Assembly: GCA_019637855.1 (NCBI GenBank)
Contig: JAHBUX010000001.1
Location: 789,467-853,466 of the forward strand
Reading direction: 5' to 3'
Length of the DNA stretch: 64,000 nucleotides
DNA from: Bdellovibrionales bacterium
GTDB lineage: Bacteria > Bdellovibrionota > Bdellovibrionia > Bdellovibrionales > UBA1609
The notes beneath the pieces were generated by a model that saw nothing but the letters and a program-made list of their open reading frames with translations, ran no database searches and was not told the DNA's origin. This document shows, in pieces, positions 40,017 through 48,827 of the stretch. The position numbers and the translations under genes were made by a program. Numbering within the stretch: the stretch's first letter is position 1; each line of letters starts with the position of its first letter.

Positions 40017-41721
40017 AGAAGCGGGGAACGATTTCGCAGTTAGGAATGGCGGCGCCCTTGGCTTTGGCGTCGGCTAAGAAGCGACCGATCTCGGCCTTTC
40101 CTTCTTCATTCTCGTAGTCCAAGTTGAACCAACGGCAGAAGTAGACGTTGGCTTTTGACCAGATGCCCATCGACCAATAGGCACGCGCCGCCAGACGGTA
40201 AGCTGAGGCTAGCGCACGAGTCTCGGTTTGGTTAATGCGTTGGAACTCATCGTTTTCTAGAAGCGGTACGACCTCTGAGGTCACGCGGTCGGGACGGCCC
40301 TGCAATAGATAGAGCTGGGCTAAATTTGTGCGTGGAATCACATCCATCGGGCGCAGCTTAACGGCGCGGTTCAAAACGTCTTCGGCTTCAGGCAAGCGAT
40401 TGGCCAGGATGAACTCGACGCCAAGGGAGGATAGTGCCACGTGACTGCGCTCATTCTTAGCCAACATATCGCGGAAGAAAACCTCGTTGCCCTCCCAGAC
40501 TTCAGCTCGGGAAATGGTCATGATGCTGAGGACGGCTATCCACAAAGCGCCGAAGATCCACATTTTGCGATAGGCCAAGACTACACCAAAGAACAGGCCG
40601 GCGGCGATCAACGAAACATAGACATAGCGATCAGAAACGGTCGAGGTTCCCTGTGCCTGAAACGGAATAATACCTAAGACGGGTGCCAGCAACAGTACAA
40701 ACGTGCCTGCGAAGTAGTACATGCGTTGCGAAATCTGTTTGCGGAAAGCAAAAGCCAGAACACCGAGCCCGGCTGCACAACCGAGTCCGATAATCCAAAG
40801 GTTTTCAGCCAATGCGACTTCGCGCACGCGGCCGTAGTCCGAGGCCAACGGATAGGGAGCGAAGAACTTCATAAGATAAAAGGTCAGCGTGTCGATGGCC
40901 ACCAGAATGCGATCGCCCAATCCCATCGGAGTTAGGCGCAGATCCGCATCCAATTGCTGCACCATCTTGGTGACATAGGAGGCGGCTAGGGCGGGGATAA
41001 ACCACAGTAGATAAACGATGGCCTTTGAACGCGTAAGCTGGTTGAGGCCGTAGGTGAGGAAAAGCATAGCGGCAGGGATCACGGCCACCGAGGGTTTGCT
41101 CAACAGTGAGGTGCAAAACAAAGCCGTAGCCAAAAGCCACACCAGCTTACGCTCGCTTGCGAGCATCAGGTACACCGCTCCTAACGCGAAGGCCGTAGAT
41201 AGTACATCGCGGAAGGTGGAGATCCACGCCACTGTTTCTACTTGCAGCGGGTGACAGCCGAAGATCAAAGCTGCAAACAAAGCGGCGGTGCGTTCTTCGG
41301 GACGCAAGAGTTTGCGCGCCACCATGTACACCAACACCACATTCAGAGCGTGCAAAGCCACATTGGCTAGATGAAACAGCCACGGTTGATTGGTGATATG
41401 CCACATGACCGTCCACAACGAATAGGTCACGGGGATGTACATGTTGTAGTAGGGACGAGTCCAAATAAGGTTCCAAGCTTTGTGTTCGATCCAGGGGTTG
41501 AGCAAAATATTCTGACGGTCATCCCAGCGCAAGAAATCGGCCCCGATGGAGAAAGCATAGATTCCCGCGGACAAGGTCACCAGCAGGAGATACGGCCACC
41601 ATTTGGCCAACCAGGCTCGCCCGCGCGGTACGACCGGCATCTGTGTGACTGTCTCATTTTGAATCGCTTTTAAATGCACTGACTTTTTCACCGCTGCTCT
41701 AACCGCTGCCTTTTTTCCCAT
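40015..41721 (-). CDS. TMTC-like multi-pass membrane protein with TPR-type tail (putative GT-C glycosyltransferase)
   Basis: The 568-residue protein has a basic N-terminus, about ten membrane helices (about 43-410) and a helical C-terminal part of 150 residues with TPR-like repeats (LGVEFILANRLPEAEDVLNRAVKL). The first outside loop carries FLRWDDRQNI with an acidic pair (Asp67, Asp68), and FHLANVALHALNVVLVYM, HPLQVETVAWIS and LSKPSVAVIP match the pattern of TMTC/PMT-type O-mannosyltransferases. Lipid-linked sugar transfer to secreted proteins is inferred. It lies next to the flagellin genes on the same strand but has its own terminator. Confidence 0.75.
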   Translation of the reverse strand: MGKKAAVRAAVKKSVHLKAIQNETVTQMPVVPRGRAWLAKWWPYLLLVTLSAGIYAFSIGADFLRWDDRQNILLNPWIEHKAWNLIWTRPYYNMYIPVTYSLWTVMWHITNQPWLFHLANVALHALNVVLVYMVARKLLRPEERTAALFAALIFGCHPLQVETVAWISTFRDVLSTAFALGAVYLMLASERKLVWLLATALFCTSLLSKPSVAVIPAAMLFLTYGLNQLTRSKAIVYLLWFIPALAASYVTKMVQQLDADLRLTPMGLGDRILVAIDTLTFYLMKFFAPYPLASDYGRVREVALAENLWIIGLGCAAGLGVLAFAFRKQISQRMYYFAGTFVLLLAPVLGIIPFQAQGTSTVSDRYVYVSLIAAGLFFGVVLAYRKMWIFGALWIAVLSIMTISRAEVWEGNEVFFRDMLAKNERSHVALSSLGVEFILANRLPEAEDVLNRAVKLRPMDVIPRTNLAQLYLLQGRPDRVTSEVVPLLENDEFQRINQTETRALASAYRLAARAYWSMGIWSKANVYFCRWFNLDYENEEGKAEIGRFLADAKAKGAAIPNCEIVPRF

Positions 41722-41949
41722 AGATATAGATTTTCATACAAGTGTGTGAAAGAGAATGCCTGACCGACATAGGTCTCGACAGCTGTCGAATCGATTTTCG
41801 CTGATAAACCTTGCGCATATCGCGACCAAGGTTTGTACGACTTGCCCTCGACAGAAGAGGAGCGGCGTTGGTCCCATGCTTGCTCTAGGTAAAGGCACCC
41901 CATTTGGCTGAGGCGTCTTCCCCCAAGGCGCCTCGGCTAACCCCCAACA

Positions 41950-43173
41950 CTAGTCACAGAGAGTTCGGTAAACCTGCAACAGTGCGATCGGTAGGTCTTC
42001 AGGCTGCAAGCCACTCGGAACAAATTCATAAACGAATCTCGCCCGCTTAGCCGCACAGCTGAGATTGGACTTTTGTCCACTCTTGAAGTCACGCGCCAAC
42101 GTGAGGAGTTTGCTCTCCGTCAAATCCAAGGCGCGGCTGAAATCGGGCGGTGAATTGAACACCACTGGCTGCGTCGGATCGTAGGGCGGAAAGGTGAGTG
42201 GATCGAAACACTGCACTCCGGCCAGGCGCTCGACCCGGCGTGCGGCTTGTGCCACGTAGAAGACATACTTCGAGATGCGTTTGCGGGTGGACTCTTTGCC
42301 CGCCCCGACCGGAAAGCTCCTTCCCATAAAACGGGCAAAGCTATAAAAATCTTGGCTTTCAAAATTGAAAAGGCGATCAGAGGCGCGCGGGCCCATCAGC
42401 TCTGTGTACGCGGCCAGTGTCGCCATGCCGCCGGCAGAACCTGCGTTGTAGGCCAGGTGCGTGAGGTGCTCTTTCAACTGCTCGACGTGAACATCGGCTG
42501 GCACTTGAATATTCAGGCGAGTCCAATAGCGGTCGACAGCTTTGCGGTTTTGTTGCATCAGCAAAATCGAGTAGACCAGGTTGCGCCACGGATTTTCCGG
42601 AAGATGCATGAAGCCGCAGCGTTTCGCTTTCTCAGAAGAATGCGCGGTCATATAGGGCAGGATTTTTTGGCAAGAAGGCTTAGAGCTTGATGTTGCCATT
42701 TTGCGGGCGCGATCCAAGGCGTTCAACGTCACCTCATCGATCGCGCTTTTGGTTAACTGGCCAACACCCACGTCGGTTGCGGCCCCAACGGCATTCAAGT
42801 GCACGGCTGACTCAAGATTGAATGTGGCAAACGCCAATCGCGGATCGAAATCCAAACAGTCCGCCACAGCCACCAAGGCTGAGTGTACAGTTCCGACATA
42901 CTTGCGCGACAGACAGGGGCGCGGATGTGTGCGCCCGGGTGCGCCGTCAGCCGTCGGGCAAAAGCCGTAGTAGCCAGTCGGAGCAAGGCTGGCCTGCGCT
43001 GCCTCCACGCACTGCTCAGGGAGTGCGGAGGGGATACTGTCGTCGATCACGTTGGGCAGCATGGCTTCAAGATAGGAGTTTTGCGCTGTGCACGTCTCAT
43101 AGGCGAACGCTGGAGTAGCGAATATGACATGCATGAAAAGTGCTGCGAGGATGGAAATTAAAAATCGGATCAC
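41950..43173 (-). CDS. Secreted SLT-type lytic transglycosylase-like protein
   Basis: GTG 43173 is placed 8 nt after AGGAG. The 407-residue protein has a signal peptide (MIRFLISILAALFMHVIFATPAFA), a Cys-rich first 110 residues, then an SLT-like core: FNLESAVHLNAVG with the catalytic Glu121, GVGQL (136-140), and AYNAG (241-245). These are the landmarks of the SLT lysozyme-like fold that cleaves peptidoglycan with anhydro-sugar formation. The insertion between GVGQL and AYNAG is about 100 residues, longer than usual. The 228-bp gap downstream holds only a weak hairpin. Confidence 0.78.
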   Translation of the reverse strand: MIRFLISILAALFMHVIFATPAFAYETCTAQNSYLEAMLPNVIDDSIPSALPEQCVEAAQASLAPTGYYGFCPTADGAPGRTHPRPCLSRKYVGTVHSALVAVADCLDFDPRLAFATFNLESAVHLNAVGAATDVGVGQLTKSAIDEVTLNALDRARKMATSSSKPSCQKILPYMTAHSSEKAKRCGFMHLPENPWRNLVYSILLMQQNRKAVDRYWTRLNIQVPADVHVEQLKEHLTHLAYNAGSAGGMATLAAYTELMGPRASDRLFNFESQDFYSFARFMGRSFPVGAGKESTRKRISKYVFYVAQAARRVERLAGVQCFDPLTFPPYDPTQPVVFNSPPDFSRALDLTESKLLTLARDFKSGQKSNLSCAAKRARFVYEFVPSGLQPEDLPIALLQVYRTLCD

Positions 43174-43179
43174 GATGAG

Positions 43180-43205
43180 GTCTCCTGACAGTGTTATCAG
43201 GAGAC
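43180..43205 (-). promoter_or_regulatory. Hairpin holding the ribosome binding site of the SLT gene
   Basis: A perfect 9-bp stem (43180-43188 with 43197-43205, 8-nt loop) lies between folA and the SLT gene. On the minus strand its 3' arm contains AGGAG, the ribosome binding site of the GTG start. There is no T tract, so a terminator role for folA is less likely. Confidence 0.5.
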
Positions 43206-43217
43206 TTATCGAACGTT

Positions 43218-43715
43218 TTACTTCTTACGAATATAGGTCAAAAACGAAAACGCGACCGGTTCCTCGCGATCCCGCTGTTCGACCAGTTCAAAATTTTTCG
43301 AGTCGACTTTGGGATAGCGAATATCACCAGGGTATTCTTTGTGGATGCGGGTCAGGTAGATCATATCCACAATTCCCATGGACTCCTTGAAGATTTCGCC
43401 TCCACCTATGATGAAAATCTCTTCACCATATTTCGATGTTTGCGTCTTGCAGTACTCGATGGCCGATTTCAAATCGGGCTTCACCACCACATTGGGCGCG
43501 TCAAACGTATAGTCCTTTTGCCGGGTCACCACCACGTTCAAACGTTGAGGCAGAGGGTGGCCTACGGATTCAAAGGTCTTGCGTCCCATGATGAGTGCTT
43601 TGCCCTTGGTTTTCTCGCGGAAGAATTTCATGTCTTCCGGAATATCCCAAGGCAAGGCATTGTTCACACCGATCACGTCGTTTTCGGCCGCAGCTACAAT
43701 ATGGGATAACGTCAT
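43218..43715 (-). CDS. folA: Dihydrofolate reductase
   Basis: NADPH-dependent reduction of dihydrofolate, regenerating the cofactor used up by thymidylate synthase. The 165-residue protein shows [20 protein letters not shown], the catalytic acid in [18 protein letters not shown] and FIIGGGEIF. It overlaps thyA by 4 nt, the common thyA-folA pair. Confidence 0.97.
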   Translation of the reverse strand: MTLSHIVAAAENDVIGVNNALPWDIPEDMKFFREKTKGKALIMGRKTFESVGHPLPQRLNVVVTRQKDYTFDAPNVVVKPDLKSAIEYCKTQTSKYGEEIFIIGGGEIFKESMGIVDMIYLTRIHKEYPGDIRYPKVDSKNFELVEQRDREEPVAFSFLTYIRKK

Positions 43716-44506
43716 ATGGCCACCTCAGCTTTGATACCGGGATGCGGATCGTAGTCCACCAGCTCAAAATCTTCATAGCGGAAAGAGAAAATGTCTTTCA
43801 CATCTGGATTGATTTTCATACGTGGCAACGGTCGCGGCTCACGTGTAAGTTGCAGATGGGCTTGATCTAAGTGATTGCTGTACAGGTGTGCATCGCCCAA
43901 GGTGTGAATAAATTCACCCGATTTAAATCCACAAACTTGCGCCACCATCATCGTTAAAAGCGCATAGCTGGCGATATTGAAGGGCACACCCAAGAAAATA
44001 TCAGCGCTACGTTGATACAGCTGGCAAGACAGACGGCCGCCAGCCACGTAAAATTGGAAGAAGGCATGGCAAGGCGGAAGGGCCATGCCCTCAACTTCCC
44101 CCGGATTAAAAGCCACCACCAAGTGGCGTCGTGAATCGGGATTTTTCTTTAAGCCATCGATGAGTGTGGCGATCTGATCAACTTCGCCGCCGCCGGGTTT
44201 TTTCCAGTGCCGCCATTGGGCGCCGTACACAGGTCCCAGATCGCCGTTCTCATCGGCCCACTCATTCCAGATCGACACCTTGTTGTCGGTCAAATATTTG
44301 ATGTTGGTGTCGCCCCTCAAGAACCAAAGCAATTCGTGAATGATCGATTTGAGGTGGGTTTTCTTGGTGGTCACCAAGGGAAAGCCGTCCTCCAGATTGA
44401 AGCGCATCTGATAACCAAACACAGAAAGTGTACCCGTGCCCGTGCGATCTTCTTTCGCCGTTCCGTGTTCGAGCACATGTTGCATGAGATTCAGGTAGGT
44501 TTTCAT
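43712..44506 (-). CDS. thyA: Thymidylate synthase
   Basis: Methylates dUMP to dTMP using methylene-tetrahydrofolate. The 264 residues are the E. coli-type length. Visible are [17 protein letters not shown], the catalytic Cys in [30 protein letters not shown] and [12 protein letters not shown] at the C-terminus. It is followed by folA with a 4-nt overlap. The ribosome binding site GAGG may be hidden in a leader hairpin. Confidence 0.98.
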   Translation of the reverse strand: MKTYLNLMQHVLEHGTAKEDRTGTGTLSVFGYQMRFNLEDGFPLVTTKKTHLKSIIHELLWFLRGDTNIKYLTDNKVSIWNEWADENGDLGPVYGAQWRHWKKPGGGEVDQIATLIDGLKKNPDSRRHLVVAFNPGEVEGMALPPCHAFFQFYVAGGRLSCQLYQRSADIFLGVPFNIASYALLTMMVAQVCGFKSGEFIHTLGDAHLYSNHLDQAHLQLTREPRPLPRMKINPDVKDIFSFRYEDFELVDYDPHPGIKAEVAI

Positions 44507-44507
44507 A

Positions 44508-44543
44508 GTACCTCGACGGTTAGGGGTGGGCGGTCTGAGGTAC
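44508..44543 (-). promoter_or_regulatory. Hairpin across the thyA ribosome binding site
   Basis: GTACCTC and GAGGTAC (44508-44514 and 44537-44543) pair over 7 bp with a 22-nt loop. The 3' arm on the minus strand supplies GAGG just before the ATG at 44506. In E. coli thymidylate synthase can bind its own message, but nothing here shows that directly. Confidence 0.4.
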
Positions 44544-44573
44544 CCTATCGCGAAAAGGCCGGGTCTGAAAAGT

Positions 44574-45779
44574 CTAGGCGGCCACTTTGTCCGCTGCAGC
44601 GAACACGGCGGAATCGAGTAGCTTTAAGATGAACGCGAAGTTATCGGCGTGAATGGGTTTTTCAAAAAATTCGGTAGCTCCGGCGGCCTTTAAATCGCCT
44701 TTAAAATCGCGGGCAGAGGGAAAATTCGACATAACGAAAATAAGCCCTGTCGGACCAAGTTCACGACGCAACCGTTGAATCTGCTTCACGCTTTCGCGTA
44801 GGCCGGGCACCACGTCAATCAGGACGCCCGCCACTTGAGGTTCTGTCTTTATTGCGCTGAATCCTTGTTCAAATGCTGCGAAGGATTCGGTCTTAAACCC
44901 AAGTAAGCGAAATTTTTCCTGCAAGGTGCGGCGGTAGTTGACCTGCCGATCGATCACGATCACGCGGCCCGAATGCACCTGCCGTTTTTGCTCGGCCCAT
45001 GGGTTCTCTTTGGCGCGTGGAAAAGACAGGCTGAATTCGGTGCCGTTTTGGCGGGTGCTGGTGAAGGACAAATCACCACCGTGCACCTGCATGATGGCTT
45101 TTGAGACGGCTAACCCTAAGCCTGCACCTTCGCCCGCCTCCGTCGATTTGGTGGAGAAGAAGGGCATCATCAATCCCTCTTGCACCGACTTCGGAATGGC
45201 CGGACCGTTGTTCCAGATCTTGGCCAGATTCCAGCGATCCACCTGCTCAAAGGAGATACGGATTCGGCGATCGTTCTCGCGTTCTTCGAGCGCTACCACC
45301 GCGTTGCTCAGAATATTCAACATCATCTGTTCGATTTGAACCGCGTCGCAGTTGATGGGAAGGGGATGATCGAAATCAAATTCCACTTCAATGTCCAGGG
45401 CGCCGAGTTGGGCGCGCATAAAATCCACCGCATTCAGAGCGACTTCGGCCAAGTCCACCACATGCAGGCGCAGTTTTTGATCGCGCGACATGCGGTTCAT
45501 TTTGGTGATGATGCGGCTCATGCGCTGACAGGCTTTTAAAATCTCGAGAATCTGCAGTCGCAGTTCGTCCTGCGGCACATCTTTTTGGTCGAGTAGAAGT
45601 TCGATATTTTCAGCGTAGCCCTGCACCACCATCAGCGGGCTATTGAGCTCGTGCGCTACATTCGACGCCAGCCGCCCCATTTCGGCCAAACGGGTTAGCT
45701 GCATCAGCTCTTGCAGGTGCTCAGGGATCTCTTCATGCAAAATGGAAAGTTTAGGACGCTTGCCGTTCTTCGACTTCAT
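44574..45779 (-). CDS. Hybrid histidine kinase with divergent receiver domain, soluble
   Basis: The 401-residue protein has no membrane helix. The HisKA helix carries His43 in [10 protein letters not shown], the ATPase has N159 (ILSNAVVAL), a G1 box reading NNGPAI, FSTKS, and GAGLGLAVS. The C-terminal receiver (about 270-395) keeps the phosphoacceptor Asp322 and Lys374 but has only one acid in VIVIDRQ, so metal binding may be weakened. The start overlaps the response regulator gene by 29 nt; the pair is likely a unit. The input must come through protein contact, since there is no sensor domain. Confidence 0.9.
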   Translation of the reverse strand: MKSKNGKRPKLSILHEEIPEHLQELMQLTRLAEMGRLASNVAHELNSPLMVVQGYAENIELLLDQKDVPQDELRLQILEILKACQRMSRIITKMNRMSRDQKLRLHVVDLAEVALNAVDFMRAQLGALDIEVEFDFDHPLPINCDAVQIEQMMLNILSNAVVALEERENDRRIRISFEQVDRWNLAKIWNNGPAIPKSVQEGLMMPFFSTKSTEAGEGAGLGLAVSKAIMQVHGGDLSFTSTRQNGTEFSLSFPRAKENPWAEQKRQVHSGRVIVIDRQVNYRRTLQEKFRLLGFKTESFAAFEQGFSAIKTEPQVAGVLIDVVPGLRESVKQIQRLRRELGPTGLIFVMSNFPSARDFKGDLKAAGATEFFEKPIHADNFAFILKLLDSAVFAAADKVAA

Positions 45780-46170
45780 CCGTGGCTCCCAAAAGTTTCT
45801 TTTCGATCATCTTCATAAGCTCTTGGTGGCGCACGGGTTTGACCAAGACGTCGTGAATACCCATTTGCGCGGCCGAGATGATTTTCTCCCGCTCAGGGAA
45901 GCCGGTAATGATTATGGTCGGCGACTTGATGCCGTTGTCTTTCATATAGCGGATCACGTCGATGCCAGTTTTCAGCGGCATCTTCAAATCACACAACACC
46001 AGATCGAACTTTTTGCCTGACTGGAAGATCTGCATGGCGTGTGAGCCACTGGCTGCCAGGGTGACGTTGTAGCCCGATTGAAAGAGCTTGGTTTGCATCA
46101 TGAAGCGCATGGATTCGTCGTCGTCGACGACTAGGATATTGTACTTCATATTGGTCGTGGCCGGATTCAT
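45751..46170 (-). CDS. Single-domain response regulator
   Basis: A 139-residue receiver domain with ILVVDDDESMR, LVLCDLKMPLKTG holding the phosphoacceptor, IIITGFPE and VLVKPV. It ends in a short acidic tail with no output domain. It precedes and overlaps the hybrid kinase gene, so it is likely its partner, relaying phosphate by contact. The 203-bp gap upstream, shared with the divergent HD gene, contains an imperfect 9-bp inverted repeat (46272-46280 with 46299-46307). Confidence 0.9.
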   Translation of the reverse strand: MNPATTNMKYNILVVDDDESMRFMMQTKLFQSGYNVTLAASGSHAMQIFQSGKKFDLVLCDLKMPLKTGIDVIRYMKDNGIKSPTIIITGFPEREKIISAAQMGIHDVLVKPVRHQELMKMIEKKLLGATDEVEERQAS

Positions 46171-46341
46171 TACGTGCTCCCTTGTTCACCAACGTTCCAC
46201 CAGATAACACAGGGTGACTTAGTCCTTTTCGGCACTCCTTTCAGGACCTTGAGCTAGTCTTGGTAAAACCCCTCAATCTGTATCGCAATCGTCCGTATCA
46301 GGTTGAGATTATTTGTCGGTTCTAATATTTGCGGCAAGTTG

Positions 46342-46362
46342 ACCCCCTGTTCTGAAGGGGGT
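46342..46362 (+). promoter_or_regulatory. Hairpin holding the ribosome binding site of the HD gene
   Basis: ACCCCCT (46342-46348) pairs fully with AGGGGGT (46356-46362) across a 7-nt loop. The 3' arm is the only ribosome binding site candidate, 12 nt before ATG 46374. Spacing is longer than ideal. Confidence 0.45.
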
Positions 46363-46373
46363 AGTTCAATGAC

Positions 46374-47669
46374 ATGGATGTCAGGGACCCGATACATGGC
46401 AACATCGCTCTTAGCGATGCCGAAGTGGCTATTTTAGATAGTAAGGCCTATCAGCGCCTACGTCAGATCAAACAGCTGGGGTTTTCTGAATTCAGTTTTC
46501 CCGGTGCCACTCACAATCGCTATTTGCATTCGCTCGGCGTCTGTCACCTGGCGGGTGTGGCTTTTGACAATATCTTCGCGCGTTTTGCCTTTAGCAGTGA
46601 GGCGACTCGTCGACGTTTGCGCCAGAGCGTTCGCCTTGCAGCCATGCTTCATGACATCGGTCACGGCCCGCTATCGCACGCCTCTGAAGAGGTGATGCCT
46701 AAGCTGGCGGACCTGAAAGTGGACGCCTATCAGAAACGCGCGAAACAAGCTAGGCCCGATCAGCAGGCCGACCATGAAGACTACACCATCAAATTTATTA
46801 CAGGCTCGTCGCTGACAGAGGAGCTGAAGCGGAACTTTTCGGATATAGAGCCCTATCACATCGCTTGCTTGATCGATAAGTCTCTGATTTTAGAGGACGA
46901 CTTTTTTATCGAGGGCGGCTTTGATTTTCGTACCATCTTAAGTCAGATCGTCAGTTCCGAAATGGACGTTGACCGCATGGATTATCTCGAGCGTGACGCT
47001 TATTTCTGCGGAACCAACTACGGCAAAGTGGAGCTCAACTGGCTGCTGGCCAATATGACTTATCATCCGCGCGGCAAACAGCTGCATTTGGCGTTGAATC
47101 GGCGGGCGCTTTACACCTTTGATGACTTCCTATTGGCGCGCCATCACATGCACTTGATGGTGTACTTCCATCACAAGAGCATTATCTACGAAGAGCTTTT
47201 GTATCGCTACTTCACCTCCGCGGATTGCGCTTTCAAAGTGCCGTCGGATATCGAAGAGTACATTGCGTGTACGGACTATGCTCTGTGGCGCCATCTGTCC
47301 AAAGTGCCCAACGAATGGGCGCGTCGCATGGTGGAGCGTAAACCGTTTCGCATGCTGTTTGAAATGCATTCGAACAACGAAACCGATCGTCCCACTCGCA
47401 TCACGGCCGAACTTGAGAAAGAGGGTATTCCAGTTATTCACTCGAGTTCGCAGGCGCGCTTGAGCAAATACCACTCTGGTTCGGAAGACGATAAGGCTTT
47501 GCAGATCTATGTGGTCGACAAGTATGACTTCAAAGCGCAGCCCTATCCGATCGAAGAGACGACAGAGATCTTTCATCGCTACGAAGACATCCGCCGCATT
47601 GACCGTATCTATGTTCCACCTGAAGAGTATGACCGTGGCGAAAAGATTTTGATCAATAAGAGGATTTGA
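46374..47669 (+). CDS. HD-domain phosphohydrolase (dGTPase/SAMHD1-like)
   Basis: The 431-residue protein starts DVRDPIHGNI and shows the HD metal site: THNRYLHSLGVCHLA, AAMLHDIGHGPLSH (His93-Asp94) and a later Asp in DVDRMDYLERDAYFCG. These match the YdhJ/SAMHD1-like branch that cleaves dNTPs or related phosphate esters. The substrate is not determined. It overlaps the DUF393 region by none and precedes it by 2 bp. It is divergent from the response regulator gene. Confidence 0.9.
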   Translation: MDVRDPIHGNIALSDAEVAILDSKAYQRLRQIKQLGFSEFSFPGATHNRYLHSLGVCHLAGVAFDNIFARFAFSSEATRRRLRQSVRLAAMLHDIGHGPLSHASEEVMPKLADLKVDAYQKRAKQARPDQQADHEDYTIKFITGSSLTEELKRNFSDIEPYHIACLIDKSLILEDDFFIEGGFDFRTILSQIVSSEMDVDRMDYLERDAYFCGTNYGKVELNWLLANMTYHPRGKQLHLALNRRALYTFDDFLLARHHMHLMVYFHHKSIIYEELLYRYFTSADCAFKVPSDIEEYIACTDYALWRHLSKVPNEWARRMVERKPFRMLFEMHSNNETDRPTRITAELEKEGIPVIHSSSQARLSKYHSGSEDDKALQIYVVDKYDFKAQPYPIEETTEIFHRYEDIRRIDRIYVPPEEYDRGEKILINKRI

Positions 47670-47671
47670 AA

Positions 47672-48073
47672 ATGGCCTCCGAACATCGCATCGTTTATTT
47701 CGACGGACACTGCAATGTGTGCAATGCCTTTATCGACTTCTTAATTCGCCGCGATCGCAAACGGATCTTGAAATACACGCCCTTGCAAGGCGAGACAGCT
47801 CGAGCTCATCTCTCGGCCGCTCTTGTTCGTGACGTGAGCACTTTGGTGATGGAAGATGAGAAAGGCAATATCACCACGGAATCTACCGCCGCTATCAAAA
47901 CCATCGCTTCGCTGGGTGGAGTTTACTCTTTGATGCACGTGTTTTTATGGGTGCCGAAGGGAATACGTGATTGGGTTTATCGCTGGATTGCCGACCATCG
48001 TTATATGTGGTGGGGCAAGCGCGACACTTGCCGTCTTCCCACGGCGGAAGAACGGGCCCAGTTTCTCGACTGA
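47672..48073 (+). CDS. DUF393 family thiol-disulfide oxidoreductase-like protein
   Basis: A 133-residue protein of the DUF393/YuxK group, starting RIVYFDGHCNVCNAFIDFLI with the CxxC (CNVC) of a thioredoxin-like fold, and containing the WRWxxDxRY-type end (YRWIADHRYMWWG). ATG 47672 follows AGAGG by 7 nt. The members lack a defined partner; a cytoplasmic redox role is inferred from CxxC. It is placed directly after the HD gene. Confidence 0.9.
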   Translation: MASEHRIVYFDGHCNVCNAFIDFLIRRDRKRILKYTPLQGETARAHLSAALVRDVSTLVMEDEKGNITTESTAAIKTIASLGGVYSLMHVFLWVPKGIRDWVYRWIADHRYMWWGKRDTCRLPTAEERAQFLD

Positions 48074-48145
48074 AGTTCAGCTCTCGACCTACAATTGACA
48101 TCTCGCGCCTTTGGCTTCAAGGTGAGGAAGTTGGGGGATTCATCA

Positions 48146-48523
48146 ATGATTCGGATCGTTTTGGCGCTTTTTGCTGCGCCCGCGTTTGCAGCACCGCAAG
48201 TTTACGACATCGCCATGAAACTGAAATCCAACGGCAAAGAGATCTCTGCCCCGACCATCGTGGTCAAAGAGGGCGAAACCGCTAAGCTCACCCAGCGCGA
48301 CACCGAAGGAACCACCTTCTGGGAGATCGTGGCCCACGATCAGGGCGACAATCAGATCTTGTTGAATTTCAAAGTGGGTACGATCAGCAATGATGGGAAA
48401 AGAACGGCTGTTTCGCAGCCGCGGATACTCGCCGCAGAAAATGAAATGGCAGAGATGAACATCTCGCGTGACGATGCGGAAGTGTTGACTCTGTCTGTCG
48501 TGGCTAAACGAAAAGCATTCTAA
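48146..48523 (+). CDS. Small secreted protein of unknown function
   Basis: The ATG at 48146, behind GGGGGA, gives a signal peptide (MIRIVLALFAAPAFA) and a mature part of about 110 residues predicted all-beta (APTIVVKEGETAKLTQRDTEG...). The repeating strand-turn pattern and the EGETA phrase resemble small Ig-like or secretin-adaptor domains, but no family can be named. It follows the DUF393 gene by 72 bp and may be in the same transcript. Confidence 0.6.
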   Translation: MIRIVLALFAAPAFAAPQVYDIAMKLKSNGKEISAPTIVVKEGETAKLTQRDTEGTTFWEIVAHDQGDNQILLNFKVGTISNDGKRTAVSQPRILAAENEMAEMNISRDDAEVLTLSVVAKRKAF

Positions 48524-48827
48524 CGTCTAAGAACTGGTCGACCACTGTGTGATCGCCAGTTCGGCTTAAGGCTTGCTTCGTCTTAAAGGCATGCACCTCA
48601 GCCACCCTTATTGTGAGCTTTTCCGTGTCTTTAAACGGTAACACCGTTTGCTCATTTCGCAGGCGTCGTCTTGTTGCCTAGCTTCCTGTTTGATTTGAAT
48701 ACCAAATTCTAAAGATTTTTTTACAGTGTGGAAGAATTCTTCCATTTTATGCGCTTCTGACGTTTTTGCCTCTCATCAAGTTCCTACTTTCGTCACCGAT
48801 AAATTTTTCGCGCCAGTTGAAGCGAAG
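48524..48827. other. 304-bp gap ahead of the chemotaxis operon
   Basis: A bulged 10-bp hairpin (48531-48562) follows the previous stop, probably ending its transcript. A second, perfect 7-bp hairpin with a 3-nt loop lies at 48633-48649. The AT-rich stretch 48690-48730 is the likeliest promoter area, but no sigma-70 or sigma-28 match was convincing. The frame of cheA is open from GTG 48726, yet that part looks non-coding. Confidence 0.5.

Noticed and set aside
41688..41903. Short minus-strand open frame upstream of the TMTC-like gene
   Set aside because: No ribosome binding site, no conserved features, and it overlaps the TMTC start; the area is more likely leader.
41907..41937. Hairpin between the TMTC-like and SLT genes
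   Set aside because: A 9-bp stem with one wobble but a long loop and no T tract on either strand, so not called a terminator.
48632..48658. Possible sigma-28 promoter before cheA
   Set aside because: TAAA is present but the -10 position matches only about two of eight bases.
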